Below are positions 7,699 to 16,428 of a stretch of 64,000 bases of DNA, piece by piece. The DNA is taken from positions 1 to 64,000 of the forward strand of contig CASEDP010000004.1 of the NCBI GenBank assembly GCA_949286835.1, written 5' to 3'. Every line of letters begins with the position of its first letter. Position 1 is the stretch's first letter. The translations under genes were made by a program, and so were the position numbers. A model generated the notes under the pieces. It saw only the letters and a list, made by a program, of their open reading frames with translations, was not told the DNA's origin and made no database searches. The stretch is from an uncultured Clostridia bacterium. GTDB lineage: Bacteria; Bacillota; Clostridia; Christensenellales; Borkfalkiaceae.

Positions 7699-9187
7699 CG
7701 TGTGGTCGTTCGTGCTCATAGTTGCGGTGCTCTTATTCAGTCTGCTGCTTGCAAGCACGCTCAAGAGGTTTATACCCGCGCTTGAAAAATCACTAATTCC
7801 TTCCTCTGTGCTCGGCGGGATAGTACTTCTTGTAATCTCCACCATTACATATTTCGCAGCGGGAGATTACCTCTTCAATCTGGGCGTATTCAGCCCCTCG
7901 GACAGCACTTACAGCGGCATAGAGATACTTGAACTCATTACCTATCACTGTCTGGGACTTGGCTTTGTTGCGATGGGTATGAGGAGTTCCAAGAAGAAGT
8001 TCACCAAGCACCGCGCAGGCGAAGTTTTCGACAGCGGCGTCATCACCGTAAGCACGTACCTTCTGCAGGCGTTCTTCGGCATAGCCATAACGATGATTGC
8101 CGTTGCGGCATTCCACGTAAGCGGACTTATCGACGCGGCGGGCATTCTGCTTGCCTTCGGCTTCGGTCAGGGCACGGGTCAGGCGCTCAACTACGGCGTG
8201 ATATACGAGGGCTACGGACTTGAAGGCGGCGGCAACTTCGGGCTTACGATAGCCGCGCTCGGCTTCCTCGTCGCGTGCATTGTCGGCGTAATCTATCTGA
8301 ACGTGCTCAGAAGAAAGGGCGTAATTTCCGTGAACAAGGAGGAAAAACGCGCAGAACTTTCGGACTATGAGGACGAAAACGAGATACCCGTCGTTTCCTC
8401 TATGGACAAGCTCACCGTGCAGTTCGCCATAGTGATAATCATTTACAGCGTCTCCTACCTCATTATGGCGGGGCTTTCGGCGCTGTTGCCCTCACTTGAA
8501 AACGTGCTCTTCGGCTTCAACTTCCTCATCGGCACCCTGCTTACCGTACCCGTAAAGGCAGTGCTCAACAAGTTGCAGAGCAAGAAGATTATAAAGCAAC
8601 AGATTGTAAACAACTTTATGATGAACCGCATAGGCGGCTTTGCTTTTGACCTTATGATAGTTTCTGGCGTGGCGGCGATACAGCTTCCCCTGCTCAAGGG
8701 CCACTGGGCGGTGCTGCTGCTTATGGCGGTCGCAGGCGCAGCGATAACCTTTGCATATGTCTACTTTACCTCCAAAACGCTGTTCGGCGGGTATGTGCAC
8801 GAGCAGTTCCTCGCAATGTTCGGTATGCTTACGGGCACGGCGAGCACGGGCATTATTCTGCTCAGGGAAATTGACGGTTCTTACCGCTCCCCCGCCAGCG
8901 AAAACCTCGTTTACCAGAGCCTGCCCGCGATTGTATTCGGCTTCCCCCTTATGTTCCTCGCCACTTATGCCTGCCTCGGGCGGACGGAGTGCCTTATAAC
9001 CTTTGCAGTAATATTGCTCTTTTTCATAGCGCTCAACGTGCTGCTCTACCGCAGACAGATTTTCAGGAAGTGGTTCAGAAAGGCGGCGGTCGCAGAGGCG
9101 GCGACGACTGAAGAAGAGGGCGCAGAAGTCGCAGACGGCGACAGTTCCACCGCGGACGACAGCCCTTCTGTCGGCGGGAACGAGTGA
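7679..9187 (+). CDS. GltS-like sodium/glutamate symporter family protein
   Basis: A polytopic membrane protein of 502 residues with about eleven hydrophobic segments, resembling the ESS glutamate:Na+ symporter family: the N-terminus has LIPSSVLGGIV, and GFGQGTGQALNYG and TGTASTGIILLREID match the two glycine-rich re-entrant regions. It is about 100 residues longer than E. coli GltS, mainly through a charged central loop (about 215-240) and an acidic C-terminal tail rich in Ala, Glu and Asp. The ATG at 7679 is preceded by AAAGGAG and lies inside the end of the acyltransferase gene. A GC-rich terminator follows. The substrate may be glutamate or a related anion. Confidence 0.75.
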   Translation: MVFSEFSVWSFVLIVAVLLFSLLLASTLKRFIPALEKSLIPSSVLGGIVLLVISTITYFAAGDYLFNLGVFSPSDSTYSGIEILELITYHCLGLGFVAMGMRSSKKKFTKHRAGEVFDSGVITVSTYLLQAFFGIAITMIAVAAFHVSGLIDAAGILLAFGFGQGTGQALNYGVIYEGYGLEGGGNFGLTIAALGFLVACIVGVIYLNVLRRKGVISVNKEEKRAELSDYEDENEIPVVSSMDKLTVQFAIVIIIYSVSYLIMAGLSALLPSLENVLFGFNFLIGTLLTVPVKAVLNKLQSKKIIKQQIVNNFMMNRIGGFAFDLMIVSGVAAIQLPLLKGHWAVLLLMAVAGAAITFAYVYFTSKTLFGGYVHEQFLAMFGMLTGTASTGIILLREIDGSYRSPASENLVYQSLPAIVFGFPLMFLATYACLGRTECLITFAVILLFFIALNVLLYRRQIFRKWFRKAAVAEAATTEEEGAEVADGDSSTADDSPSVGGNE

Positions 9188-9250
9188 GTTTGCCGCGCAA
9201 ACAAGGACAAAACTATCAAAAATAAAGTTCTTTAAAGCTGAATAAATTTC

Positions 9251-9280
9251 GGGCGGGCGGCAATATGCCGCCCGCCCTTT
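9251..9280. terminator. Bidirectional terminator-like hairpin
   Basis: GGGCGGGCGGC (9251-9261) and its complement (9267-9277) form an 11-bp stem with a 5-nt loop, followed by TTT. It lies between convergent genes, 64 nt after the symporter stop. Confidence 0.6.
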
Positions 9281-9339
9281 ACTATTAAATTTTTTGCCCG
9301 CTCACGACGCTCAATGCTGAAATTTATCGGCAAAAAGCG

Positions 9340-9479
9340 CGTTGGCGGCGGCATATATGCGGGGCAATCGCAGATTGCCCCTTAAATTGCGCCGAAAACG
9401 CCGGAAATCGGACATATCTGCAACTTAAATTTCCTGCAATTACACAAACACACCTCGTCAGTCGGGGCATATTGCGGGG
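9340..9479. repeat. Intergenic copies of the dispersed GC-rich/CATATATG repeat
   Basis: The gap between the convergent symporter and phosphoesterase genes has GGCGGCATATATGCGGGGC near 9350, an inverted GGGGCAAT/ATTGCCCC pair (9371-9391) and a minus-orientation copy of the 30-bp repeat at 9461-9485 that reaches the phosphoesterase stop codon. No gene is seen here. Confidence 0.6.
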
Positions 9480-10118
9480 TCAATCGAAATCTCCGAAGAT
9501 TTCCGCAAACCTCTCCTCCCGCGCGGAGAGCACCCTTTCCGCCTCCGTACCCTTAAGCTTTTCGTGCTTGAAGGCGCTGTTGTTTTTCACGAGCTCGCCG
9601 AAGGTCACGGGCGCATAACCGTTTATGTCCACGCCCGCATTGAGCGCGTTGGGGCGGCACAGTACGGGCGTATAGTCCGCCCTCTGCACGTTGTTGTGCA
9701 TATGCCCGAACACGAGAAAACCCATACGCCTGCTGTCCTCTATGCGGCTGTTCTTCCACTCCAGCATAGGGTAGTGGCAGAGCGTGACGTTGAGGCTGCA
9801 TATACTGAGTTCGGCATAGCGGCACACCTCGGCAAAGTGCTGCCGCAAGTCGTCGGCGGAGAGCAGCTTGCCGTCGTGGTTGCCCGCAACGAGTATCTTT
9901 CTGCCCTTGAGGCGGGAGAGGTACTCCGCCGCCCTTTTGCCGTCCCAGACGAGGTCGCCTGCTATGTATACCTTGTCGTTGCCCTTCACTTTTGCGTTCC
10001 AGTTGGAGATGAGAGCCTCGTCCATCTCCCCGACGGAGGCGAACGGGCGTCCGCAACTTTCAATCACGCTCGAATGACCGAGGTGTAAATCGGCAGTAAA
10101 ATAGATATTTCCCTTCAT
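9480..10118 (-). CDS. Calcineurin-like metallophosphoesterase
   Basis: A 212-residue phosphoesterase. The N-terminus reads YFTADLHLGH (DxH metal motif), then GDLVWDGKR, GNHDGK (GNHD motif near residue 80) and FGHMHNN (GHxH). These are the standard metal ligands of the calcineurin-like family. The small size resembles YfcE/Pnkp-type single-domain members acting on phosphodiesters or nucleotides; the substrate is unknown. Its ATG overlaps the stop of the upstream DUF2238 gene (ATGA), so the two are cotranscribed. Confidence 0.8.
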   Translation of the reverse strand: MKGNIYFTADLHLGHSSVIESCGRPFASVGEMDEALISNWNAKVKGNDKVYIAGDLVWDGKRAAEYLSRLKGRKILVAGNHDGKLLSADDLRQHFAEVCRYAELSICSLNVTLCHYPMLEWKNSRIEDSRRMGFLVFGHMHNNVQRADYTPVLCRPNALNAGVDINGYAPVTFGELVKNNSAFKHEKLKGTEAERVLSAREERFAEIFGDFD

Positions 10119-10843
10119 TCCCCGTACATCCTCCCGTTGTCCTGAGCTCCGCCCGATGCAGGCGGGTCGTTCTCTGCCGCCGTTTTCTCTTCCGGCTTGG
10201 CAGCGGGGCGGAGAGGGGCAAAAGTGCCGTATAGCCTGCCGCCGCTGCGCCCGTCTATAAAGAGCGACAGAAAGAAGATGAATGCGCCTATCGCGGCGAC
10301 GACTATGTCGAGCATAGTATCGGTGAGGGGGTTCTTACCCTCCGCCATACCCTTCCAGCCCTGTGCGTTGTTGCCGAATATCAAATCTGTATAGTATTCA
10401 AAGATCTCCCAAAGCGCGGCAAAGCCGAGCACGGACAGCAACACGAGGGCATACATTCCCCACTTGTTCAGAGCCTGTCCGCCCCAGCGGAGAATGAAAT
10501 AGTACATAAAAACGGCGCACCACACGCCGAAAAAAGTGTGCAGAAATTTATCGTAATAAGGTATGAACACATAGGCATTGAGCGCCGTGCCGAAATCGAT
10601 TGCGAGTATTATCTGCAGGGCGACTATGACGTGCATAAAATAGGGCACTCGCACGCGGAAAATGCGCTCGGCAACGATTATGACGAGCGGGACTGCCGCC
10701 GCAGACAGTTGCAGATAGACAAGCAGCCTTGCCTCACCCATTACCACGGGGTGAAATATTGCGGCTATGGCGCCGAAGAGCACACACGCGGCACACGGCA
10801 GCCACCTCAATATTATTTGCTTTAAATTGTTGTTTTGCGACAT
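10115..10843 (-). CDS. DUF2238 (YjdF-like) integral membrane protein
   Basis: A 242-residue protein with about six membrane segments. The conserved motifs of this family are present: DKFLHTFFG, WEIFEY and NPLTDTMLDIVVAAIGA. The hydrophilic C-terminal tail (about 200-242) is rich in Pro and charged residues. I chose the ATG at 10843 because CTAAAGGAGGGAAT lies immediately before it; the longer open frame has no such site. It is the upstream partner of the phosphoesterase gene. The molecular function of this family is not established. Confidence 0.75.
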   Translation of the reverse strand: MSQNNNLKQIILRWLPCAACVLFGAIAAIFHPVVMGEARLLVYLQLSAAAVPLVIIVAERIFRVRVPYFMHVIVALQIILAIDFGTALNAYVFIPYYDKFLHTFFGVWCAVFMYYFILRWGGQALNKWGMYALVLLSVLGFAALWEIFEYYTDLIFGNNAQGWKGMAEGKNPLTDTMLDIVVAAIGAFIFFLSLFIDGRSGGRLYGTFAPLRPAAKPEEKTAAENDPPASGGAQDNGRMYGE

Positions 10844-10941
10844 ATTCCCTCCTTTAGTCTGCGCCATTGGCTGCGCCGCACATACTGCGGCGGCACAAGG
10901 ACAGATTTTATTTAGCCCCTCTTTCGCCGCCCGCAATGAAT

Positions 10942-10976
10942 TTTAAAGGGCGGGCAAAGCCGCGCTCTGCCCGCCC
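10942..10976 (-). terminator. Terminator after the LRR lipoprotein gene
   Basis: On the minus strand, GGGCGGGCA (10976-10968) pairs with TGCCCGCCC (10956-10948), followed by TTTAAAATT. The remaining 10844-10941 shows no gene. Confidence 0.6.
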
Positions 10977-11035
10977 CGATATTATGCTCTGCATTGTGAG
11001 GCAGTGTTATTCCGCGGCGCCTGCCTTAACCCAAG

Positions 11036-11830
11036 TCAGAACTGCACATTGAAATGCACGGTGACAGTATCCGTCATAACATCGCTTTTTTTGAGCTTTA
11101 CCTCTTCCATAACATCCTCGTCCTCTTCAGACGGCTGCATTTCATAGAAATACAGTTCATCCCACTGCTCCTCGCTGCCCGCAAAGTAGATATCGGTTAT
11201 GGCATTGCCATTCAAAGCCGTCGCGTAGATTTTAGTTAGCGTTGCAGGAAGGTAAACCTCGGTAAGACTTGTATCTGTATAGACGTTGCCCCCCGACTGT
11301 ACGACATTGTTTGCAAATGCTCTGTCCGCAAGCACCGTTATATCGGCTTTTACCTTTACCGTCTTAAGCCCGCTGCAATAGGCAAACGCAAGAGGAGCAA
11401 GGACCGTCACACTGTGCGGTATGACTATCTCCTTCAGGGCGTCGCACATTCCGAATGCGCCATAACCTATATAGGTAACACTTTCGGGAATGGTAAAAGA
11501 AGAGAACTTGCATAGCGAAAACGCACGCGTATCAATCTTCTCGATGCCCTCAGGCAAAGTGACGCTCTTAAGACTCGTGCAGCCCATAAACGCCTCCTCG
11601 CCGATTTCCCTGACGGGGAGCTCTTCGCCGCCCTCTTCGGGCGAGTAGTACTGCGGCACGAAATACTGCTTTAACGCACCCTTGTTGCCGCTTACCCCGC
11701 TGAGGATATAGTACGTCCCGTCCTCCGACAGGGTATAGTCGACCTGCGCCTCGCCGCAGCCTGAAAAGGTGAATAGGCAAACCGATAACACGGCGGCGAC
11801 ACACGCGCCGCACAAAATTTTCCTGAACAT
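11036..11830 (-). CDS. BspA-like leucine-rich repeat lipoprotein
   Basis: A 264-residue exported protein. The signal peptide ends in a lipobox (FSGC, Cys about 25), so it should be lipid-anchored on the outer face of the membrane. Residues about 70-235 hold LRR_5 (BspA/TpLRR) repeats of the form IGEEAFMGCTSLKSVTLPEG, repeated as IDTRAFSLC, IGYGAFGMC and LAPLAFAYC. Such repeats usually mediate binding to host or surface proteins. The C-terminus is acidic. The -10 box TAAAAT ends six nt before the ATG, so the mRNA is probably leaderless. A terminator hairpin follows, making this a single-gene unit. Confidence 0.8.
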   Translation of the reverse strand: MFRKILCGACVAAVLSVCLFTFSGCGEAQVDYTLSEDGTYYILSGVSGNKGALKQYFVPQYYSPEEGGEELPVREIGEEAFMGCTSLKSVTLPEGIEKIDTRAFSLCKFSSFTIPESVTYIGYGAFGMCDALKEIVIPHSVTVLAPLAFAYCSGLKTVKVKADITVLADRAFANNVVQSGGNVYTDTSLTEVYLPATLTKIYATALNGNAITDIYFAGSEEQWDELYFYEMQPSEEDEDVMEEVKLKKSDVMTDTVTVHFNVQF

Positions 11831-11836
11831 AGGCTT

Positions 11837-11865
11837 ATTTTACCATATCGCCGCGCAGATTGCAA
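11837..11865 (-). promoter_or_regulatory. Promoter of the LRR lipoprotein gene (leaderless arrangement)
   Basis: On the minus strand, TTGCAA (11865-11860), 17-bp spacer, TAAAAT (11842-11837) with an upstream TGG extension, then only AAGCCT before the ATG at 11830. There is no Shine-Dalgarno. Confidence 0.65.
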
Positions 11866-11903
11866 GGGCATTGCCCCTCCGCCGCATGTAGAAAAGATGA
11901 AAT

Positions 11904-12860
11904 TTAGCCTACTACCTCTCTGAATACCCGCAAAAAGTTGCCGAGGGCGAACTTTTCGACGGTGCGCAGGGGTATTCCGCAGCGGAGAAGCGTGCCGAAT
12001 ATGCGACGTACCGCAGTGCAGTCGGCTATTTCGGGATATGCGAGTATGCCGTCGAAGTCGCTGCCCAGCGCAAGGACGTCCTCGCCGCCGACCGAGAGGA
12101 GATGTCTGAAGTGCCGCACGAAATTTTCCTCCGCGTCGCCGTCGCCCAGAAAGGTCTTTGAGAAGTTGAGCCCGACCACGCCTCCGCCCTCCGCCACCCG
12201 CCTGATGAGCGCGTCCGTAAGGTTGCGCCCGACGGCGCAGATTTCGCGGCAATTGGAATGGCTTGCAACGACGGGCGCGCGGCTTATCGAGAGGACGCGC
12301 TCCGCCGCCCCGTCCGAAAGGTGGGAGATATCGACGATTACCTTGCCGCAGTTAAGCGCCTCGACAGCGCTCTCACCTGCGGGAGTAAGCGAGCTGTCCG
12401 CAAAGGCGTTGGGGTTGTTCCACGCAAGCGACGCCACTCTTACGCCCTGCTTCGCGAGGGCGGGTATTGCCGCCGCATCACCCCTTAAAAAGCCGAGGTT
12501 TTCGACCGTGAGCACCGCTGCGGTCTCTCCGCGCGCCATCGCAGACGTTATGTCCGCCGTGCAGACCGCCTCGACGAGCCCGCCGCGGGCAATCTCGTCA
12601 AAATAAAACGCCGTGTACTTTTCAAAGTCCGCGGCGGCGTTTTTTCCCTCTGTAAAAATTGCGAAACACTGCACGGCACAGCCCGATTTTCTGAGCTTTT
12701 CGCCGCTGACCTGACCCGTAAAACTCTTAAGCCTTGCGCCCTCGTCGCAACAGGCGGTCACGCTGTCGCAGTGCATATCAGCATATGCTATCTGCGGCAG
12801 ATCAGCTTTAATATCTTCCTTATCGGCTTTGGCGGTTTTACGCATATTACGGTCATACAT
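11904..12860 (-). CDS. Membrane dipeptidase (peptidase M19 family)
   Basis: Zinc dipeptidase of the renal dipeptidase family, 318 residues. The HxD metal motif is in YADMHCDSV (about residue 30), a metal-bridging Glu probably in TVENLGFL, and later metal His residues in VDISHLSDG and VASHSNCRE; GSDFDG is the conserved C-terminal Asp motif. Bacterial members hydrolyse dipeptides, often with broad or D-residue tolerance. The start overlaps the end of the thiamine pyrophosphokinase gene by a few bases, placing it as the last gene of the housekeeping operon. The ATG at 12860 (GTG just before it, ATG at 12845 as alternative) has only a weak GGGG upstream. Confidence 0.82.
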   Translation of the reverse strand: MYDRNMRKTAKADKEDIKADLPQIAYADMHCDSVTACCDEGARLKSFTGQVSGEKLRKSGCAVQCFAIFTEGKNAAADFEKYTAFYFDEIARGGLVEAVCTADITSAMARGETAAVLTVENLGFLRGDAAAIPALAKQGVRVASLAWNNPNAFADSSLTPAGESAVEALNCGKVIVDISHLSDGAAERVLSISRAPVVASHSNCREICAVGRNLTDALIRRVAEGGGVVGLNFSKTFLGDGDAEENFVRHFRHLLSVGGEDVLALGSDFDGILAYPEIADCTAVRRIFGTLLRCGIPLRTVEKFALGNFLRVFREVVG

Positions 12861-13461
12861 CACCCCTGTTGATTATTACAAGGACAAAGTCGCCCTCCGA
12901 CACATCGATGTGGGCGCAATCGCTCACGGCGACATTTGACAGCCCTATACATTGCCCGTAGACGAGCTTGGGCGGATAGGGATACTTCAGCCCTGCACTA
13001 CCCATTATATGCGCCTCCCCCCCGAAAGGGAACACCGACAGCGTCTTACCCTCGTTTCCGTCGAGGTTGACCCTGCCGAAGCCGACGAAAATGCGCGAGT
13101 ATTCGGTTATCATCACCGCCCGCGCGCCCCGCCTTGCCGCGAGGTACAGAAGCTGAATGTTGCCGAGGAAATGGTCCTCCCTCCGTCCGCCGCCGCCATA
13201 GATTTCTATCTCGTCCGCGCCCGCGTCCAGAAGCTTTATCATAGCTATTTCGCCGTCGGTAAAGTCCTTTTCGGTCGGATATATCTCCTCCGGGGCGGGT
13301 TCGGGCATATACGGGAGGCTGTCGAAGTCGCCGACGTTTTTATCTATCCGCACCCTGCCGCGCGCCCACTCGTATGCGCCGTCGCAGCAGATGACGAGCG
13401 CGCCCTTATCGTCAATCTGCCCCTCGTAGGGCTGCCCGTTGAGAAGAAGTATTCCCCTCAT
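12853..13461 (-). CDS. thiN: Thiamine diphosphokinase
   Basis: Transfers pyrophosphate from ATP to thiamine to make the active cofactor. The 202-residue protein has the family motifs CDGAYEWA, GDFDSL (near residue 45), KDFTDGE (near 70) and GGGGRREDH. The C-terminal B1-binding domain continues to the end. It begins one base after rpe ends and runs into the M19 gene. This position next to rpe is common in Bacillota. Confidence 0.88.
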   Translation of the reverse strand: MRGILLLNGQPYEGQIDDKGALVICCDGAYEWARGRVRIDKNVGDFDSLPYMPEPAPEEIYPTEKDFTDGEIAMIKLLDAGADEIEIYGGGGRREDHFLGNIQLLYLAARRGARAVMITEYSRIFVGFGRVNLDGNEGKTLSVFPFGGEAHIMGSAGLKYPYPPKLVYGQCIGLSNVAVSDCAHIDVSEGDFVLVIINRGDV

Positions 13462-13462
13462 T

Positions 13463-14125
13463 TCAGCCCCTTATCTTGGCGATTGCCGCCGCCATATCCT
13501 CTGCGCCGAACACCGCGGAGCCCGCGACCAGCACGTTTGCCCCCGCCGCGCGTATCTGCGCCGCGTTTTCAAGGTTTACGCCGCCGTCGATTTCTATGTC
13601 CATATCCGTCCTGCCTATGCTGTCGGCATACGCCCTGGCTTTTTTTACGTTTTCGAGGGCAGTAGGAATGAATTTCTGACCGCCGTAGCCCGGGAACACC
13701 GACATTATGAGCACCATATCTGCGATGTCGAATACGTCGAAGATGCGCTCTATATCCACGTCGGGGTTTACGACAGCCCCGCACTTCACGCCGTAAGATC
13801 TGATAAGTTCGAGCGTTTCCCTGAGATATGCGGGGGAGATTTTTGCGCACGCCTCGTAGTGCACGGTAATTATGTCCGCGCCGGCGTCGGCAAAGAACTT
13901 GATCTGCGTCTTGGGGTGCTCTATCATAAGGTGCACGTCAAGCGGCAGCTTTGTGAGCGGACGGATATTCTTTACCATCTGCCCGCCGAAGGTTATTGGC
14001 GCGACGAAAGAGCCGTCCATAACGTCGCAGTGCACGAGGTCTGCACCCGATTTTTCAAGTTTTTTTATCGCCTCGCCCATCGCCGAGAAGTCCGCCGAGA
14101 GTATGGAAGGTGCAATCTTTATCAT
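13463..14125 (-). CDS. rpe: Ribulose-phosphate 3-epimerase
   Basis: TIM-barrel enzyme of the pentose phosphate pathway interconverting D-ribulose 5-phosphate and D-xylulose 5-phosphate. Visible motifs are IAPSILSADF at the N-terminus, HCDVMDGSFVAPITFG, HLMIEHP, VFPGYGGQKF and the phosphate-binding IDGGVN. Length is 220 residues, as usual. An AAAGGAG precedes the ATG. In relatives such as Bacillus, stp, prkC and rsgA lie between rlmN and rpe; here rpe follows rlmN after 42 nt. Confidence 0.93.
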   Translation of the reverse strand: MIKIAPSILSADFSAMGEAIKKLEKSGADLVHCDVMDGSFVAPITFGGQMVKNIRPLTKLPLDVHLMIEHPKTQIKFFADAGADIITVHYEACAKISPAYLRETLELIRSYGVKCGAVVNPDVDIERIFDVFDIADMVLIMSVFPGYGGQKFIPTALENVKKARAYADSIGRTDMDIEIDGGVNLENAAQIRAAGANVLVAGSAVFGAEDMAAAIAKIRG

Positions 14126-14167
14126 AATCTTTCGATCTCCTTTGAGGTGTATTTCCTCTGCGCGGGG

Positions 14168-15211
14168 TCAGTTTTCCCCGCCCTCCAGATAGCCCGCGCG
14201 GAGCTGACCGCACGCGCCGCCTATGTCCGAACCTATCTGCCTGCGCAGCGTTGCAGACAGTCCGCCCTTTTCCAGAAGTCCCAGAAAGCGGTATGCCTGC
14301 TTGTCGCCGAGCGCCTTTAAATTCCTTTCCTTGACCTCGTTGAGCCTTATGAGGTTTACGTGGCAGGGTCTGCCCTTCAGAAGCCGCACGAGTTCCTCGG
14401 CGTGACGAGCATCGCAGTTTTCGCCCTCTATGAGCGAATACTCGAAGATATACCTTCTCCCCGTCTTTTCAAAGTAATTGGTGCAGGCGTCGAGAATATC
14501 CTTGATCTTATACCTCTTTGCTATTGGCATTGTGCGCGCCCTCTCCTCGTCCGTGGTGTTGTGCAGAGATACCGTGAGGTTGACGGGAAGCCCCTCTTCA
14601 GCGAGGTCGTACATTCTCTCCACCAGCCCGCAGGTAGAAAGGGAGATGTTGCGCGCGGATATGTTTAGCCCCTCCGCCGCGGTGACGTTTTTGAGGAACT
14701 TTACCACGTTGTCGTAGTTGTCCAGCGGCTCTCCGCTGCCCATAAGCACTATGTTGGTGACGCCCCTGATCTTCCCCTCGGCGTGCAGCGCGTTGACGAC
14801 GAGCACCTGCGAGAGTATTTCGCCCGCAGTGAGGTCCCTTATTCTGCCGTTTAAAGTGCTGGCGCAGAACTTACAGCCCATACGGCAGCCGACCTGCGTG
14901 GATACGCACTGCGTATTGCCGTACTTATACTTCATAAGCACGCCCTCTATTATGTTGCCGTCGGCGAGGCGGAAGAGGTATTTTTCCGTGCCGTCCGCAC
15001 TTTTATACGTCCTTACAATCTCCGCGGGACAATCTTCAAACCGCTCGGTAAGCTTTGCCCTGAACTCCGCCGAAAGCCCGGGAATTTCCGAAATGCGCCT
15101 GCCCTTGTTTATGCCGTCGAAGAGCTGTTTTGCCCTGAACTTCTTTTCGCCGAGGGTGAGCACCAGCTCCTCCGTCTGACTATAACTTAAATCCTGTAAA
15201 ATATCTTTCAT
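14168..15211 (-). CDS. rlmN: Dual-specificity 23S rRNA/tRNA adenine C2-methyltransferase
   Basis: Radical SAM methyltransferase that makes m2A2503 in 23S rRNA and m2A37 in some tRNAs. The cluster motif CRMGCKFC (CxxxCxxC) lies near residue 117, after VSTQVG. The GSGEPLDNYDNV segment is the SAM-binding GGE-like motif, and the second methyl-carrying Cys is in GGACGQL near the C-terminus. Length 347 is normal. Its start overlaps the rsmB stop by four bases. Confidence 0.93.
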   Translation of the reverse strand: MKDILQDLSYSQTEELVLTLGEKKFRAKQLFDGINKGRRISEIPGLSAEFRAKLTERFEDCPAEIVRTYKSADGTEKYLFRLADGNIIEGVLMKYKYGNTQCVSTQVGCRMGCKFCASTLNGRIRDLTAGEILSQVLVVNALHAEGKIRGVTNIVLMGSGEPLDNYDNVVKFLKNVTAAEGLNISARNISLSTCGLVERMYDLAEEGLPVNLTVSLHNTTDEERARTMPIAKRYKIKDILDACTNYFEKTGRRYIFEYSLIEGENCDARHAEELVRLLKGRPCHVNLIRLNEVKERNLKALGDKQAYRFLGLLEKGGLSATLRRQIGSDIGGACGQLRAGYLEGGEN

Positions 15212-16428
15212 CTTCTTCTGAATGCCGTAACAAAAAAGCCCGCGCCGAGCGATATGTGCGGCAGAAATTGCAGACCGTACCTGCTCTTTCTGTGCGGAAG
15301 GGGAGAATTCAGTTGTTCCTGCACAAACTCGGGATGGCTCTCTGAAAAAGCGTGCACGACGCTGTCGTTCTCCTCGGGGAGCACCGAGCAGGTGGAATAG
15401 TACAGCCTGCCGCCCTTTTTTACATACCGCGCGCAGTTGTCGAGTATAGCCCTCTGCGTAGCCGAAAGCGAGGCTATGTCCTCCTCCCGCCTGTTTAAGA
15501 GAATGTCGGGGTTTTCGTTAATAACGCCCGTGCCCGAGCAGGGGCAGTCGCAGAGCACGGCGTCGAACGCGCCCCCGAAGGCGGGATTGAACACGGTTGC
15601 GTCGCCGACTTCGGCAGCGACGTTATGCGCGCCCATACGCCTTACATATTCTTCGATGAGCTGTTTTCTGTGCGGGTGTAGCTCGGTCGCGGTGACCTTG
15701 CCGCACTTTTCGGCGAGATATACGCTCTTCCCGCCAGGCGCGGCGCAGGCGTCGAGCAGGCTGTCGCAGGGTTCGACGACGTTGCAGATTGCAACCGACC
15801 CCACCGACTGGAAGGTATAGTCGCCCGCAAAAAAGCCCACGTCCCGCACGAAATTGGGGAAGATGTACACCCCCTTGAAGGGCGTATCCGTATGCGGGGC
15901 GGAGAGATATTTTTCCTCTCCGCGGACAAAGCGGACGGAAAGCCCCTTTGAAGGCGCGGTGAGAATTGCCTCCGCCTCTCCCTTATAGCTGCGCTTTATT
16001 CGCTTTACAAGCCACAGCGGAGCGGAACACCTTACCGAAAGCGCCTCGTCCGCCCTTTCTGGAAGGGGCGGCAGCGTATAGCTGCGCAGAAAGCTGTTGA
16101 TAAAGCCCGCCGCGCCGCCCTTACCCAGCTTTTTACAGAGTTCCACCGCGCTGTCGACGACCATATAGTCGTGCTTGCCCATAAACTCGAGCATATACAG
16201 CGCTATCTTTAAAATGAGCCTGACCGCGGCTTTGGGCGTAGTACGCGTATTCTGCGAGATTATATAGCCGAGACAGACGTCCTTTTCGAGCACGCCGTAG
16301 CAAATTCTGACCGTGCGCGCCTTGTTGAGCGGCTCTGCCGGAGTTTCGGCTATTGCCTGTTTTAAGTATTTGCCCCCCGAATATACTTTGGAGAGTATGA
16401 GATAGGGGTCTGCGAGCGGGTTAGTCAA
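15208..16428 (-). CDS. rsmB: 16S rRNA (cytosine-967-C5)-methyltransferase
   Basis: A NusB-like N-terminal RNA-binding domain (about 1-130) is followed by a SAM-dependent methyltransferase domain with DACAAPGGKS, CDCPCSGTGV (catalytic-release Cys) and YYSTCSVLPEEN (nucleophilic Cys). It methylates C967 of 16S rRNA. The 406 residues are slightly short of the usual 430-450. It overlaps fmt by eight nt and rlmN by four, inside the housekeeping operon. Confidence 0.9.
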   Translation of the reverse strand: MTNPLADPYLILSKVYSGGKYLKQAIAETPAEPLNKARTVRICYGVLEKDVCLGYIISQNTRTTPKAAVRLILKIALYMLEFMGKHDYMVVDSAVELCKKLGKGGAAGFINSFLRSYTLPPLPERADEALSVRCSAPLWLVKRIKRSYKGEAEAILTAPSKGLSVRFVRGEEKYLSAPHTDTPFKGVYIFPNFVRDVGFFAGDYTFQSVGSVAICNVVEPCDSLLDACAAPGGKSVYLAEKCGKVTATELHPHRKQLIEEYVRRMGAHNVAAEVGDATVFNPAFGGAFDAVLCDCPCSGTGVINENPDILLNRREEDIASLSATQRAILDNCARYVKKGGRLYYSTCSVLPEENDSVVHAFSESHPEFVQEQLNSPLPHRKSRYGLQFLPHISLGAGFFVTAFRRR

